Part shown: positions 1 through 8,728 of the stretch, one piece after another
How positions within the stretch are numbered: the stretch's first letter is position 1
Layout: the number at the start of each line of letters is the position of its first letter
Origin: Cryobacterium sp. Y82
GTDB taxonomy: Bacteria > Actinomycetota > Actinomycetes > Actinomycetales > Microbacteriaceae
Reading direction: 5' to 3'
Length of the DNA stretch: 64,000 nt
NCBI RefSeq assembly: GCF_002929495.1
Contig: NZ_PJJJ01000034.1
Location: 186,001 to 250,000, forward strand
The notes under the pieces: generated by a model
The model's database searches: none
What the model saw: the letters and a program-made list of their open reading frames with translations, nothing else
What the model was told of the DNA's origin: nothing
Program-made: the position numbers and the translations under genes

Positions 1-1266
1 CACGCAGAACGCGGAGCAGCCGATGAAGAAGGTGGTCGGGGTCATGGCGGTCAGGGCCATGCCAACGATGAACGGTCCAAAGGCGGCGATCGCTGCGGTC
101 CAGCCGATTGCTCCGCCGGCCTGCCGCTTGGGAAAGATCATCGGCATCTGCTTGAACGTTCCGGCATTGGCCAGGCCGGAGAAGAAGAAGATGATGATCA
201 TGCCGGTGAGAAAACCGGAGAACTCCTCCACGCTGGTCGGGGTGAGAAAGAACACGGTGACCAGGGTTCCCACGGCCATGCCGGCGCCGCCGATGAAGGT
301 GAAGATGGCGCCGCCGAACCGGTCGCAGAGCGGCCCGGACGCTGCGCGTACGAGGGCGCCGACGACGGGGCCGATGAAGGCGAAGGCGAGCGGGTTGGGA
401 GCATCCGGAAAGTCGCCGTAAACGTTGAGGATGATCAGGCCCATCTGCGCGGCCAGGCCGCTGAACGCGCCGAAGCTCATAAGGTAGATGGCGGTCATGA
501 TCCAGGTGTGCTTGACCTGGAAGATGTCGAGCTGCTGTTTGAAGTTGGCCTTGATCGGCACACGCTTGAGAAAGAGGAGGGCGAGGACGATCGCGAGGAT
601 CACCCAGGGAATGAGCACGAGTCCGCCGTTGTGCAGCCAGACCAGTTCACCATTGGAGTCGCTCTCCGGCGTGAGGGCGGCGGTGCCGAGCAGGCCGAAA
701 CCGACCACCCACGGGGTGAGCAGCTGAATGAGGCCGATGCCGAAGTTGCCGAGCCCCGCCTGCAGGCCCAGGGCGGTTCCGGCCAGGCGCTTGGGAAAGA
801 AATAGCTCGTCGAGGCCATGAAGCCCGAGAAGCTGCCGCCGCCGATACCCGCGGCGAACGAGAGTGCCAAAAGCACCCAGTAGGGGGTGGAGACGTCGCG
901 GGCGACGAGGGTCCAGCCGATCATCGGCAGCAGCAGCAGGGCGCTCGACAGGGCGACGAGTACGCGGGTGCCGAGAATCGGCGGCAAAAACATGAAGATG
1001 AGTCGCAACAGGCCGGCGGCGAGGCCTGGCAGCGCGACCAGCCAGTACAGCTGGCTGGTGCTGAGGTCGAAGCCGATGTCGTTCAGGCGCGGGGCGATTG
1101 CGCTAACCAGGTACCAGGCCGCGAAGCCGAGGGTCATGCTGAAAGTGGTGATCCACAGGGTGCGCCACGCGAGGCGTGAATCCCACGTTTCGTCGTGTTC
1201 CGGATCCCAGTTGGAGAGGTCCGGCTTCAGCGTGGACGTAACGCGTGGTGGTGAGACGGTTGACAT
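1..1266 (-). CDS. narK: NarK-family nitrate/nitrite transporter (MFS), 3' end cut by window edge
   Basis: Reading the minus strand from the ATG at 1266 gives an open frame of about 422 residues that runs off the left edge, so only the C-terminus is missing. After a roughly 35-residue hydrophilic N-terminus come many hydrophobic helices typical of the major facilitator superfamily. The nitrate-porter signature is visible: GIGGGSFSGFMASTSYFFP followed by GTALGLQAGLGNFG, and a second half-repeat with GLANAGTFKQMPMIFP. The family imports nitrate and/or exports nitrite across the inner membrane. It is divergent from the molybdenum-cofactor genes at 1427 onward, which fits supply of cofactor to a nitrate reductase that would lie outside the window. 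Family assignment is firm; substrate direction is inferred. Confidence 0.9.
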   Translation of the reverse strand, partial: MSTVSPPRVTSTLKPDLSNWDPEHDETWDSRLAWRTLWITTFSMTLGFAAWYLVSAIAPRLNDIGFDLSTSQLYWLVALPGLAAGLLRLIFMFLPPILGTRVLVALSSALLLLPMIGWTLVARDVSTPYWVLLALSFAAGIGGGSFSGFMASTSYFFPKRLAGTALGLQAGLGNFGIGLIQLLTPWVVGFGLLGTAALTPESDSNGELVWLHNGGLVLIPWVILAIVLALLFLKRVPIKANFKQQLDIFQVKHTWIMTAIYLMSFGAFSGLAAQMGLIILNVYGDFPDAPNPLAFAFIGPVVGALVRAASGPLCDRFGGAIFTFIGGAGMAVGTLVTVFFLTPTSVEEFSGFLTGMIIIFFFSGLANAGTFKQMPMIFPKRQAGGAIGWTAAIAAFGPFIVGMALTAMTPTTFFIGCSAFCV

Positions 1267-1426
1267 GGGCTTCCTCGGCTGGATGTCGGGCATACGGCCC
1301 GCTTCGTGACCAGCCTGTTCTTTTGCCGTTCGGCGTGCACCGCACAAACACCGTGACAAATGATTTCGGCTCACAGCGGATGCCGGTAGCCGACTCACGC
1401 TGGCTGCGTCGCGGTACTGTAGAACG

Positions 1427-1942
1427 GTGAAAACTCAGCTCAAGCTTGGTGCCGAACTCGGGGCCGTCGTGATCACCGTGTCTGATCGCTCGTCGCGCGG
1501 GGAGCGCGAAGACCGGTCGGGACCGGCCACCGTCGATGCGCTCGCGGAGGTCGGCATTCCGTGCGGGCCACCGCGGGTGGTGCCCGACGGGATCGAGAGT
1601 GTGGCGGGAGCGATCCTGGCCGCGCTCGGCGATGGCGCCCGCCTCATCGTGACGACCGGAGGTACCGGCGTGTCGGCGCGCGATCTCACACCCGAGGGCA
1701 CGGCGACCGTGCTGCACACGACTCTGCCGGGAATTTCCGAGCGGATGCGCGCCTTGAGCGCCGCGACGATCCCCACCGCGGTGCTGTCCCGCGGCATCGC
1801 CGGCATCGCCGATTCGGTCGGCAACAACGGTGCTTTGGTCGTGAACCTGCCCGGTTCGACCGGCGCGGTGCGCGATGGTGTGGCCATTCTTGCGCCGCTC
1901 GTACGGCACATCATCGACCAGCTTGACGGGGGTGACCACTGA
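1427..1942 (+). CDS. moaB: Molybdopterin adenylyltransferase (MoaB/MogA family)
   Basis: 171 residues starting at GTG. The MoCF-biosynthesis fold is recognisable from the nucleotide/pterin-binding segment TTGGTGVSARDLTPEGT (about residues 76-92) and the later NLPGSTGAV loop. In this family the enzyme adenylates molybdopterin before MoeA inserts molybdate. The length fits the MogA/MoaB family. Its TGA stop shares one base with the ATG of moaE, so the two are almost certainly translationally coupled. The first gene of this short operon is divergent from narK, with about 160 bp between them holding both promoters. Confidence 0.9.
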   Translation: MKTQLKLGAELGAVVITVSDRSSRGEREDRSGPATVDALAEVGIPCGPPRVVPDGIESVAGAILAALGDGARLIVTTGGTGVSARDLTPEGTATVLHTTLPGISERMRALSAATIPTAVLSRGIAGIADSVGNNGALVVNLPGSTGAVRDGVAILAPLVRHIIDQLDGGDH

Positions 1943-2364
1943 TGGCTGCTGGCTTCGCTCTGGTCACCGAGTCGCCGCTCGACGTGGGTGAGCACCTGTC
2001 GGCGGTGTCCGATGCGACCCACGGCGCAGTGGTGACGTTCATCGGGCAGGTGCGCGATCACGATCCGGATGCTACCGGCCGCGTCACGGGCCTCGACTAC
2101 AGTGCGCATCCCGACGCGGGGCGCATCATCGGAGAGATCGCTGACCGGGTGCGGGGGAAGCATCCGCTCGTGGTGCTGGCGGTCAGTCACCGCATCGGAC
2201 ACCTCGAGGTCGGCGACCTCGCCCTCGTCGCGGTCGTTGCGAGCGCGCACCGCGGTGACGCTTTTGCTGCCTGCGAGAGCCTCGTCGAGGCCGTGAAGGC
2301 AGAAGTTCCAATCTGGAAGAAGCAGTACGAGGTCGACGGAACGCATTCCTGGGTCGGTTTGTAG
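1942..2364 (+). CDS. moaE: Molybdopterin synthase catalytic subunit MoaE
   Basis: 140 residues, the usual MoaE length. It converts cyclic pyranopterin monophosphate to molybdopterin using sulfur carried on the C-terminal glycine of MoaD. Visible hallmarks are GAVVTFIGQVRDHD near the N-terminus, YSAHPDAG, the HRIGHLEVGD segment and the conserved lysine region VKAEVPIWKKQ near the C-terminus, which forms the active site. It overlaps moaB by one base. The partner moaD lies convergently at 2471-2710 on the other strand, an unusual split of the two synthase subunits across strands. Confidence 0.95.
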   Translation: MAAGFALVTESPLDVGEHLSAVSDATHGAVVTFIGQVRDHDPDATGRVTGLDYSAHPDAGRIIGEIADRVRGKHPLVVLAVSHRIGHLEVGDLALVAVVASAHRGDAFAACESLVEAVKAEVPIWKKQYEVDGTHSWVGL

Positions 2365-2470
2365 GGTCGGACAGAACTGCGGCGATCTGCGCGAAAGAGA
2401 CCGCGTCACCGCAGGCGCTCGGGGCCTTCTAGCCGCCAATCTCCGTTGGTGTGAACGAGGTCCAGGCTAT

Positions 2471-2710
2471 TCAGCCGCCGGCGAAGGGTGGGAGCACGTC
2501 GACCGCGTCGGTGGGCGCGAGCCTGACCGCGTCATCGCCGGCGCGGGCGCCGTTCACGAGCAGGGAACACAATCCCAGCACGCGCACGAACTCGGTGCCG
2601 TAGGCCTCGCCGAGTTGGGCCCGCAGCTCGCCGATCGTGCCAGCCGAGAGCGTGGCCGTTTCGGTCTGGGCGGCTTCGGCTGCGCCGGCAAAGAATCGCA
2701 GGGTCGCCAT
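2471..2710 (-). CDS. moaD: MoaD/ThiS-like sulfur carrier protein
   Basis: 79 residues with a beta-grasp ubiquitin-like pattern and the obligatory C-terminal diglycine (ends PPFAGG). In this family the terminal glycine is adenylated by the MoeB/MoeZ protein (encoded at 5619-6917) and then thiocarboxylated, and MoaE uses the sulfur. It is the last gene of the minus-strand run moeB-moeA-moaC-mobA-DUF6457-moaD, and its start overlaps the stop of the DUF6457 gene by one base. The pairing with MoaE at 1942 is inferred from family and location. Confidence 0.88.
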   Translation of the reverse strand: MATLRFFAGAAEAAQTETATLSAGTIGELRAQLGEAYGTEFVRVLGLCSLLVNGARAGDDAVRLAPTDAVDVLPPFAGG

Positions 2711-2982
2711 CAGAGCTTCTCGGGGGCCCAGTCGAGGGCGAGTTCGCTCGCGGCGGCGCAGGCAGCTTCAATATCGGCGCCCGTCCCACCGTTTTTCGCG
2801 GCGGCGAGGCCGATCAGAAAGGTGCTGAGCGGAGCGGCCGGCCGGGCCACATTGTGGGCAATATCGCGGGCCGCATCGAGCAGGTCTCCCACCGGCACGT
2901 CGGCCGGGTCGAGCTGGAGCCGGTCGGCGAGAGCGGTGAGCCACTCATCGAGCGCTTCGGGAGGCAACGGTGTAGAGCTCAT
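2710..2982 (-). CDS. DUF6457 domain protein
   Basis: 90 residues, mainly helical and acidic, beginning MSSTPLPPEALDEWL. Short proteins of this type (DUF6457) are known in actinobacteria next to mobA or fused to it, but I know of no established biochemical role. It overlaps mobA by four bases upstream and moaD by one base downstream, so it is co-translated with cofactor genes. A role in assisting guanylyl transfer or dinucleotide-cofactor handling is only an inference from this position. No metal-binding motif or membrane segment is visible. Confidence 0.75.
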   Translation of the reverse strand: MSSTPLPPEALDEWLTALADRLQLDPADVPVGDLLDAARDIAHNVARPAAPLSTFLIGLAAAKNGGTGADIEAACAAASELALDWAPEKL

Positions 2983-3662
2983 TGGGGGTCACTCCTCGGG
3001 TCGGACAGAATTGTCGGAGCACCGGCCAGGCGAGCGGTGCTGCTCTCAACATCTTCCCACGTGTCCACGTCAGCACCGGCTTCGGATTCGTCCAGCAGCC
3101 CCATGAGGTGTAGTCCCGCGAGCAGCTCACGCATGCTGGCACCATTGACGCCATTGCCGAGTCGGGCCACAGCGGCGCGCAGGGCGGGGCCCCGGTAGAT
3201 CCCGGCAAGCCATTGGGCATGGCCGGTGTCGTCGGTGAGGTGCACGCCTTCGGTCTGGTCACCGACGGTCTGTTCACCGACGGTCTCAAGAGCGGATGCT
3301 GCCGCGACGAGCAGGCGCGCGGCATCCGCTCCCCAGGGCAGATCGCAGGCGAGTACGAGCACCCAATCGGCGTTCGCCGCAAGCGCTGTGAGGCCGGCCG
3401 CTATGCCGGCCACCGGGCCGCCGAATGGTGGATCTTCGAGGGCCCAGATCAGGGCATCGCTCACTCGCTCGCCGGCGGCGGGCCGAGCGGCGGGCGGTCC
3501 GACGACGACAGCGTGCCGGGCGACCGGGCGAGCGTCGAGAACCCGGGAGAGCAGGGTGCGACCGGCAACCTCGACCGCGGGCTTCAGCGCGCCGCCGAGT
3601 CGGCTGCCGCGTCCGCCGGCGAGCACGATCAAATCGACCGTGGCGCCTGCAGCCGACTTCAC
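2979..3662 (-). CDS. mobA: Molybdenum cofactor guanylyltransferase MobA
   Basis: 227 residues from a GTG start. It carries the nucleotidyltransferase signature LAGGRGSRLGG (residues 14-24) with the following K of ALKPAVEV, and the metal-binding aspartate in VLVLACDLPW. MobA transfers GMP to molybdenum-molybdopterin to give the bis-MGD precursor used by nitrate and formate enzymes. The C-terminal third contains a short repeated acidic stretch (TVGEQTVGDQTEG) that looks like a local slip duplication. It lies 133 bp downstream of moaC, so it may have its own promoter, and overlaps the DUF6457 gene. Confidence 0.9.
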   Translation of the reverse strand: MKSAAGATVDLIVLAGGRGSRLGGALKPAVEVAGRTLLSRVLDARPVARHAVVVGPPAARPAAGERVSDALIWALEDPPFGGPVAGIAAGLTALAANADWVLVLACDLPWGADAARLLVAAASALETVGEQTVGDQTEGVHLTDDTGHAQWLAGIYRGPALRAAVARLGNGVNGASMRELLAGLHLMGLLDESEAGADVDTWEDVESSTARLAGAPTILSDPRSDPQ

Positions 3663-3680
3663 GCCGCTGGCCGGGGAGAT

Positions 3681-3746
3681 GGGCGCGCCTGATTTCGGTG
3701 GGTGCTACGGTAACCGGCAACGCGGTTGCCGAATGTAGGCGCGCCC
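3681..3746. other. Inverted repeat upstream of mobA
   Basis: The ten bases GGGCGCGCCT at 3681 are repeated perfectly inverted (AGGCGCGCCC) at 3737-3746, with a second imperfect pair (GGTAACC / GGTTGCC) inside the loop. It sits between the moaC stop and the mobA GTG start. It could be an operator, an attenuator or the remains of a terminator; the sequence does not decide. Confidence 0.4.
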
Positions 3747-3795
3747 GTGGCGGTGCATCCGTTGTGCGCGGCGGATGTGCCGGAAGCTGGCCGGG

Positions 3796-4305
3796 TCAAG
3801 CGCGCAGCCAGTCGCCGCTCTTGCCGCCGCTCTTGGCGAGCAGGCGCACGTTCTCGATCGTGACGGATTTATCGAGGCCCTTGACCATGTCGACGACGGC
3901 CAGGGCAGCGACCGAGACGGCGGTGAACGCCTCCATTTCGACGCCGGTGCGGTCGGCGGTGCGCACGGTGGCGGTGATGCTGACGCCGTCATCGTCGACG
4001 ACGAGGTCGACGACAGCGCCGTGCACGCCGATTACGTGGGCCAGTGGGAGCAGGTCGGCGGTCTTCTTGGCGCCCTGGATTCCGGCGATGCGGGCCACGG
4101 CGAGCACGTCGCCCTTGGGCGCGGTGCCATCACGGAGGGCGGCGATCACTGTCGCGCCACAGCGCACGAAGCCGGCGGCGGTGGCGCTGCGCACGGTCGG
4201 AATCTTGTTGGTCACGTCGACCATGCGAGCCTGTCCGGCCGAGTCGAGGTGGGTGAATAGCTGTGCGGGCATGGCCGCTCCGGTCGTGTCGGTGGTGTGC
4301 GTCAT
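3796..4305 (-). CDS. moaC: Cyclic pyranopterin monophosphate synthase MoaC
   Basis: 169 residues. MoaC catalyses the second step of pterin formation, downstream of MoaA. Visible conserved blocks are MVDVTNK near the N-terminus, [19 protein letters not shown], and the active-site region [19 protein letters not shown] followed by [15 protein letters not shown]. The ATG at 4305 overlaps the moeA stop by four bases (ATGA), so it is translated from the moeA message. MoaA, which makes its substrate, is not encoded anywhere in this window. Confidence 0.95.
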   Translation of the reverse strand: MTHTTDTTGAAMPAQLFTHLDSAGQARMVDVTNKIPTVRSATAAGFVRCGATVIAALRDGTAPKGDVLAVARIAGIQGAKKTADLLPLAHVIGVHGAVVDLVVDDDGVSITATVRTADRTGVEMEAFTAVSVAALAVVDMVKGLDKSVTIENVRLLAKSGGKSGDWLRA

Positions 4306-5615
4306 GATGTCAGCATGACAGTGATGAGGTCGCCGCCGCGAATGTGAGTCGTGTCTTCGGCGATGATGGCGAGTCCGTTGGCCTGCGCGAGGCCGGCGAC
4401 GAGGTGTGAGCCCGAGCCGCCGCGGGAGGCCGGGCGTGCCTCCATGCTGTCTTCGGTGCCATCGGTACGGTGCGTGACGACGACGGGCATGTACTGGGCG
4501 CGTCCGGACGGGGAACGCCAGCCATCGACGACGGTAGCTGTGATCGTGCGCCGCTGCAGGCTCCCGTGCCCGAGCAGACGCAGCAGGGCGGGTCGCACGA
4601 ACACCTCGAATGAGACGTAGGCGCTGACCGGGTTGCCGGGCAGGGCGAAGATGAGCGGTCCGGGCACATTATCGGTGGCGGGCCAGCGGCCGAAACCCTG
4701 CGGCTTACCGGGTTGCATCTTGACCGGTCCGAAATCGACGGTACCGAGCGGTTTCAGCACGGCTTTGACCACGTCGTACGCTCCGACGCTCACCCCGCCG
4801 GAGAGCACGATCACGTCGACCTTGCCGACCAGCTCGGTGAGCACCGCGCGCAGCACGTCGTCGTTGTCGGGTACGGCGCCGATGCGAACGGCAATACCGC
4901 CGGCCTCGGCGACGGCCGCCGAGAGCAGAAAGGAGTTCGAGTCGGGAATCTGGCCGCGACGCGTCGGGCTGCCGGGAGTGACGAGTTCGCTGCCGGTCGA
5001 GATCACGGCCACCCGAGGTGCGGGGTGCACGAGTACCGTGCTGGTTCCGGCGCTCGCCGCTGCGGCGACCCGGGTGGGCCAGAGCACGCTGCCCGCGCGC
5101 AGCACCCGGTCGCCGGCGTGGGCGTCTTCACCGGCCCGGCGGATGTGCGCTGCGGGCTCGGGTGCTCGAACGACGGTGACCTGGTCGGTGCCCTGGTCGG
5201 TGTCTTCGATCGGCACGACGGCATCCGCCCCGTCGGGAATCGGCGCTCCCGTCATGATGCGCGCGACCTGCCCGGATGCCAGAGCCGGGTTCTGATCCGT
5301 TCCGGCGGCGAGGTCGGCCACGACGGGCAGGGTGATCGGGTTGTGAGCGGATGCTTCGAGCAAATCGGCGCGGATAACGGCGTAGCCGTCCATCGCGGAG
5401 TTGTCGAAGGGAGGCGTATCGGTCACCGTGAGTACGTCTTCGGCCAGCACGAGCCCGCGGGCCTCGTCGAGCTCGACCCGCACGGGCGGCAGGGGATCGA
5501 CACTGCCGAGCACGATCGCGAGTTGCTCGGCAACGCTTCGTGCGGTTGCGGCGGGCGCGCAGGCATCCGCCCGATCGGTGTGCGAGTGCCCGTGTGTGCG
5601 TTCGGTGTCAGTCAC
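4302..5615 (-). CDS. moeA: Molybdopterin molybdenumtransferase MoeA
   Basis: 437 residues, within the usual MoeA range. Typical blocks: [10 protein letters not shown] near residue 75, [14 protein letters not shown], the MoCF-fold stretch [20 protein letters not shown] with [25 protein letters not shown], and the C-terminal [23 protein letters not shown]. MoeA inserts molybdate into adenylated molybdopterin delivered by MoaB/MogA. The N-terminus carries a histidine-rich stretch ([13 protein letters not shown]) of unknown use. It starts three bases after the moeB stop and overlaps moaC. Confidence 0.95.
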   Translation of the reverse strand: MTDTERTHGHSHTDRADACAPAATARSVAEQLAIVLGSVDPLPPVRVELDEARGLVLAEDVLTVTDTPPFDNSAMDGYAVIRADLLEASAHNPITLPVVADLAAGTDQNPALASGQVARIMTGAPIPDGADAVVPIEDTDQGTDQVTVVRAPEPAAHIRRAGEDAHAGDRVLRAGSVLWPTRVAAAASAGTSTVLVHPAPRVAVISTGSELVTPGSPTRRGQIPDSNSFLLSAAVAEAGGIAVRIGAVPDNDDVLRAVLTELVGKVDVIVLSGGVSVGAYDVVKAVLKPLGTVDFGPVKMQPGKPQGFGRWPATDNVPGPLIFALPGNPVSAYVSFEVFVRPALLRLLGHGSLQRRTITATVVDGWRSPSGRAQYMPVVVTHRTDGTEDSMEARPASRGGSGSHLVAGLAQANGLAIIAEDTTHIRGGDLITVMLTS

Positions 5616-5618
5616 GGG

Positions 5619-6917
5619 CTAGACCTGGCTGTCGGACTGGTCGGCGTTGCCAGCGTCGCTCGCCGAGGCGTGCCGCCCGGCCGGGACGGGCTCTGGTTCG
5701 GTCCAGCGGCTGCCGACACCCGGGGCGCCCCCGGCGGTGACGAGGTCATCCCAGGCGAGGATCCCGCCACTGAGCACCGAGACATCGGTGAATCCCGCCT
5801 CGCGCAGTGCGTTCGCGGCGCGGGCGGCCCGGCCGCCGGCGTGGCAGTGCACGATCAGTGGGGTGTTTTGGGGCAGCGCGGCGCGGCCACTGTCCGAGAC
5901 CACCCCATTGGTGAGAAGCTCACCGATGGGCAGGAGCTGGGCCGTCGGAATCGAGCTTTCGGCGAATTCATTCGGCTCGCGCACGTCCACGACGAGAAAT
6001 TTGTCGGTGCCGGCGCTCTGGGCGGCGAGGCGGTGAACAAGTTCCACGCTCGAGACCTCGGGGGTGCTCGTCATGGCCGCCTGGGCGAGCTCGGCTGAAC
6101 GCTCGGCGGCGATCTCGGCGGCGGTCGGCTCGGCGGCAATGCCGGTTCCGAGCAACGGAATCTCGCTGAACCGACCCGACAGCGCGTCAATCACGAGCAC
6201 CCGACCGATCAGCGGCGTGCCGATCCCGGTGATGAGCTTGATGGTTTCGGTCGCCATGAGCGACCCGACCTGGCCGCACAGCGCGCCGAGCACACCGGCG
6301 TCGGCGCAGTTGGGCACTTCGCCCTCGGCCGGTGGCGTCGGAAACAGGTCGCGCAGGTGCACTCCGGTGACGCCGCTACCGACCGGCGGAGTGGCCCAGA
6401 ACACCGAGAGCTGGGCGTCGAATCGCAAAACGGATGCCCACACCAGCGGCAGCCCGAGCCGCGCGCAGGTGTCGTTCACGAGGAACCGGGTCGGAAAGTT
6501 GTCGGTGCCGTCGATGACGATGTCGTAGCCGCCGATGATCTCGGCCGCGTTGCTCGCCACGAGACGCTCGGAGTGCCGGACGACCGTGGTTTCCGGAGCG
6601 ATCTCGGCGATGCGCTCGGCCGCACTGTCGACCTTGGGGCGGCCGACATCCGCTTGCCCGTGAACGATCTGGCGCTGCAGGTTGCTCGGTTCCACGTCGT
6701 CACCGTCGACAATGCCGATGGTGCCAACGCCGGCCGCTGCGAGGTAGAGCAGGGCGGGGGAGCCGAGCCCACCGGCGCCGAGCACGAGCACTCGGGCGTT
6801 GGCGAGGCGGCGCTGACCGAGTTCATTGAGCTGCGGGAGGCGGCGTTGGCGGGCGGTGCGCACGGATTCTAAGGCGCTGAGCCGATCAACGGGCTCGACA
6901 AGGGGAGGAATAGCCAT
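5619..6917 (-). CDS. moeZ: Molybdopterin-synthase adenylyltransferase with rhodanese domain (MoeB/MoeZ type)
   Basis: 432 residues. The N-terminal two thirds are a ThiF/MoeB adenylating domain: VLVLGAGGLGSPALLYLAAAG (nucleotide loop), DGDDVEPSNLQRQ, DGTDNFPTRFLVND, and CADAGVLGALCG. The last ~115 residues form a rhodanese domain with VDVREPNEF and the persulfide cysteine in IVHCHAGGRAARAA. This two-domain architecture activates the MoaD/ThiS C-terminus and supplies sulfur. It is the first gene of the minus-strand cofactor operon. A long proline/alanine-poor C-terminal tail of about 35 residues follows the rhodanese domain. Confidence 0.92.
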   Translation of the reverse strand: MAIPPLVEPVDRLSALESVRTARQRRLPQLNELGQRRLANARVLVLGAGGLGSPALLYLAAAGVGTIGIVDGDDVEPSNLQRQIVHGQADVGRPKVDSAAERIAEIAPETTVVRHSERLVASNAAEIIGGYDIVIDGTDNFPTRFLVNDTCARLGLPLVWASVLRFDAQLSVFWATPPVGSGVTGVHLRDLFPTPPAEGEVPNCADAGVLGALCGQVGSLMATETIKLITGIGTPLIGRVLVIDALSGRFSEIPLLGTGIAAEPTAAEIAAERSAELAQAAMTSTPEVSSVELVHRLAAQSAGTDKFLVVDVREPNEFAESSIPTAQLLPIGELLTNGVVSDSGRAALPQNTPLIVHCHAGGRAARAANALREAGFTDVSVLSGGILAWDDLVTAGGAPGVGSRWTEPEPVPAGRHASASDAGNADQSDSQV

Positions 6918-6992
6918 GGCTTAACGCTAGGCGCTGCGCGGCCCCTCGGCCACCAGCTGGGCGGGAGGCTGCCGCCCAACCGCCCTGCAGAG

Positions 6993-7088
6993 CGCATAAC
7001 TCCTGCAATCTGTCGCCGCCGCCGTCACTCTGCCCCTATCTGAGCGGAACCTACCAGTCGAACTCAGCAATTTGCAGGAGTTATGCGC
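6993..7088. repeat. Dispersed hairpin repeat, family CATAACTCCTGCAA, copy 1
   Basis: Perfect 17-base terminal inverted repeat, GCGCATAACTCCTGCAA at 6993-7009 and its complement at 7072-7088, enclosing about 62 bases. Related copies lie at 25154-25243 and 28184-28278. The gap between moeZ and the HTH-Mop gene (6918-7255) otherwise contains three GAGTGGT direct repeats (7129, 7173, 7195) and presumably the two divergent promoters. Confidence 0.85.
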
Positions 7089-7255
7089 ATGGCGCGGGTG
7101 AGACCGATGTACTTTCTGGAACAACACAGAGTGGTTCGCGGGCCAGCCCGACCTGGTTTCTAGGACGGCAAGGAGTGGTATCCGCGACAGCCGAGAGTGG
7201 TTTCCTAAACAACCGGACGGGTCAAAACCGCAGATGCGGTGCTATCGTGCCATTC

Positions 7256-7660
7256 ATGACGCAATATCGGATCAGTGAGGCCGCCGAGCTGCTCGGCGTC
7301 AGCGACGACACCGTACGACGCTGGGTCGACGGTGGCCGTCTTGCAGCGGATGCCGACGCCTCCGGTCGCCTCGCCGTCGACGGAACCGCGCTTGCGGCCT
7401 TCGCGGTCGATCAGGCGAGCACCCCGACCGACCCGTCGAGCGTGGGCCGCAGCGCCCGCAATCGGTTCGTCGGCATCGTCACCGCCATCACCATGGACAC
7501 GGTTATGGCCCAGGTCGAACTGCAGTGTGGCCCACACCGCGTGGTCTCGCTCATGTCGAGCGAGGCCGTGCGCGAACTCGGCCTCGAGATCGGTTCGCTC
7601 AGTGTTGCCGTGATCAAGGCCACCAACGTGATCGTCGAAACTCCAGGACGGATGCCGTGA
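7256..7660 (+). CDS. HTH and Mop (TOBE) domain molybdate-responsive regulator-like protein
   Basis: 134 residues. The N-terminus (about 1-50) is a MerR/excisionase-type helix-turn-helix, YRISEAAELLGVSDDTVRRWVDGG. Residues 68-130 are a single Mop/TOBE domain (NRFVGIVTAITMDTVMAQVEL ... GLEIGSLSVAVIKATNVIVE), which binds molybdate in this fold. A HTH-Mop protein directly upstream of, and overlapping by four bases (GTGA), modA is most simply the regulator or molybdate sensor of the mod operon. It is a minimal ModE-like design with a different DNA-binding domain. The ATG at 7256 was chosen because it begins the HTH; longer upstream extensions have no similarity. Confidence 0.85.
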   Translation: MTQYRISEAAELLGVSDDTVRRWVDGGRLAADADASGRLAVDGTALAAFAVDQASTPTDPSSVGRSARNRFVGIVTAITMDTVMAQVELQCGPHRVVSLMSSEAVRELGLEIGSLSVAVIKATNVIVETPGRMP

Positions 7661-8436
7661 CCCGCCCGGCCCTCGCAGCCCTTGCCGTGCTCGCCTTGGC
7701 CCTCACCGGCTGTGCACCATCGAACGCCTCGGACACCGGTCGACCGAGCGCGAGTGGCCTTGCGCCCCAGACCCTCAGCGTCTACGCTGCAGCGTCCCTC
7801 ACCGGTGCCTTCGACGAGCTCGCCACCCTGCTCGAAGATCAGAATCCGGCCGTCGACGTGCAGGTCACCTATGACGGATCCTCCACCCTCGCCACCCAGA
7901 TCGCGGCCGGCGCCCCCGCCGATGTGTTTGCCAGTGCCGACCAGAAGAACCTGCAGCCGCTCGCCGACGACGCACTGGTCGGCCCCGCCACCGTGTTCGC
8001 CGGTAACACCCTCCGTATCGCGGTCGCCCCCGGCAACCCGCTCCAGATCGAGACCCTGCAAGATCTCGCCCGCCCCGGCGTGATCACCGTGCTGTGCGCG
8101 GCGCAGGTGCCGTGCGGCGCGGCATCCGCCAGCCTGCTCGCCAACGCGGGCGTCAGCCTCACACCCGCCAGCGAGGAACAGAATGTGACGGCCGTCGTCA
8201 CTAAGATCGCCGGGGGTGAAGCGGACGCCGGCCTCGTCTACGCGACGGACGTCGCCGCCAACCCCGACCGTATCCAGGGCGTAACCCCGGCCGGAGCGGA
8301 TGCGGTCGTCGGGCACTATCCGATCGCGGTCGTAGCCGACAGCGCGCACGCCGAGGCCGCCCAGGCTTTCGTCGACCTGGTACTCTCGCCGGCCGGTCAG
8401 GCCGTGCTCGCCGCCCACGGGTTTCTCGCCCCGTGA
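7657..8436 (+). CDS. modA: Molybdate ABC transporter substrate-binding lipoprotein ModA
   Basis: 259 residues from a GTG that overlaps the previous stop. A lipoprotein signal peptide ends in LALTGC, giving a lipidated cysteine about 23 residues in. The mature part has the ModA pattern LSVYAAASLTGAFDELA, DGSSTLATQIAAGAPADVFASAD and VYATDVAA. It captures molybdate (or tungstate) outside the membrane and delivers it to ModBC. A 292-base gap filled with GGGCCC repeats separates it from modB, which is unusual inside a transporter operon. Confidence 0.93.
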   Translation: MTRPALAALAVLALALTGCAPSNASDTGRPSASGLAPQTLSVYAAASLTGAFDELATLLEDQNPAVDVQVTYDGSSTLATQIAAGAPADVFASADQKNLQPLADDALVGPATVFAGNTLRIAVAPGNPLQIETLQDLARPGVITVLCAAQVPCGAASASLLANAGVSLTPASEEQNVTAVVTKIAGGEADAGLVYATDVAANPDRIQGVTPAGADAVVGHYPIAVVADSAHAEAAQAFVDLVLSPAGQAVLAAHGFLAP

Positions 8437-8449
8437 CGGTTCTTTGCCG

Positions 8450-8517
8450 CCCGGGCCCGGGCCCGGAAACCGGGCCCACGATAGATCATGGGCCCACCGA
8501 CCGGGCCCGGGCCCGGA
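8450..8517. repeat. GGGCCC-rich hairpin repeat, copy 1 (reverse orientation)
   Basis: Contains runs of GGGCCC and the core GGGCCCACGATAGATCATGG found again at 8620-8640. It lies directly behind the modA stop. Compared with the copies at 40 kb it is inverted and lacks the CATAAGG segment, so it looks like a partial member of the family. Confidence 0.8.
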
Positions 8518-8601
8518 ACGAGACGCACAGTGCGCGGCACATCGCTATCGGCACAGGCGGGCCCGGAACGGCGAACGTCCCCGGATGCGGCATCGCGCGC
8601 C

Positions 8602-8668
8602 CGGGCCCACCTTATGCAACAGGGCCCACGATAGATCATGGGCCCACCGACCGGGCCCGGGCCCGGGA
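8602..8668. repeat. GGGCCC-rich hairpin repeat, copy 2 (reverse orientation)
   Basis: Its reverse complement aligns over its full length with the 40306-40372 copy: tandem GGGCCC, then GTGGGCCCA, a short AT-containing loop, TGGGCCC and CATAAGGTGGGCCC. It lies 61 bases before the modB start. The rest of the 8437-8728 gap shows no gene. Confidence 0.85.
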
Positions 8669-8728
8669 AGTCACGGCCAGAGGCGGCATCCACCGGTGTG
8701 CACGCCCGGCGCACCGGAAGCGGCGCGC

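Noticed and set aside
1103..2439. Long antisense frames over narK, moaB and moaE
   Set aside because: Shadow frames of GC-rich coding DNA; the sense strand has clear protein families.
8444..8728. Upstream extension of modB by 95 codons
   Set aside because: The added residues (PGPGPGNRAHDRSWAHRPG) are translated GGGCCC repeat; the family N-terminus begins at 8729.
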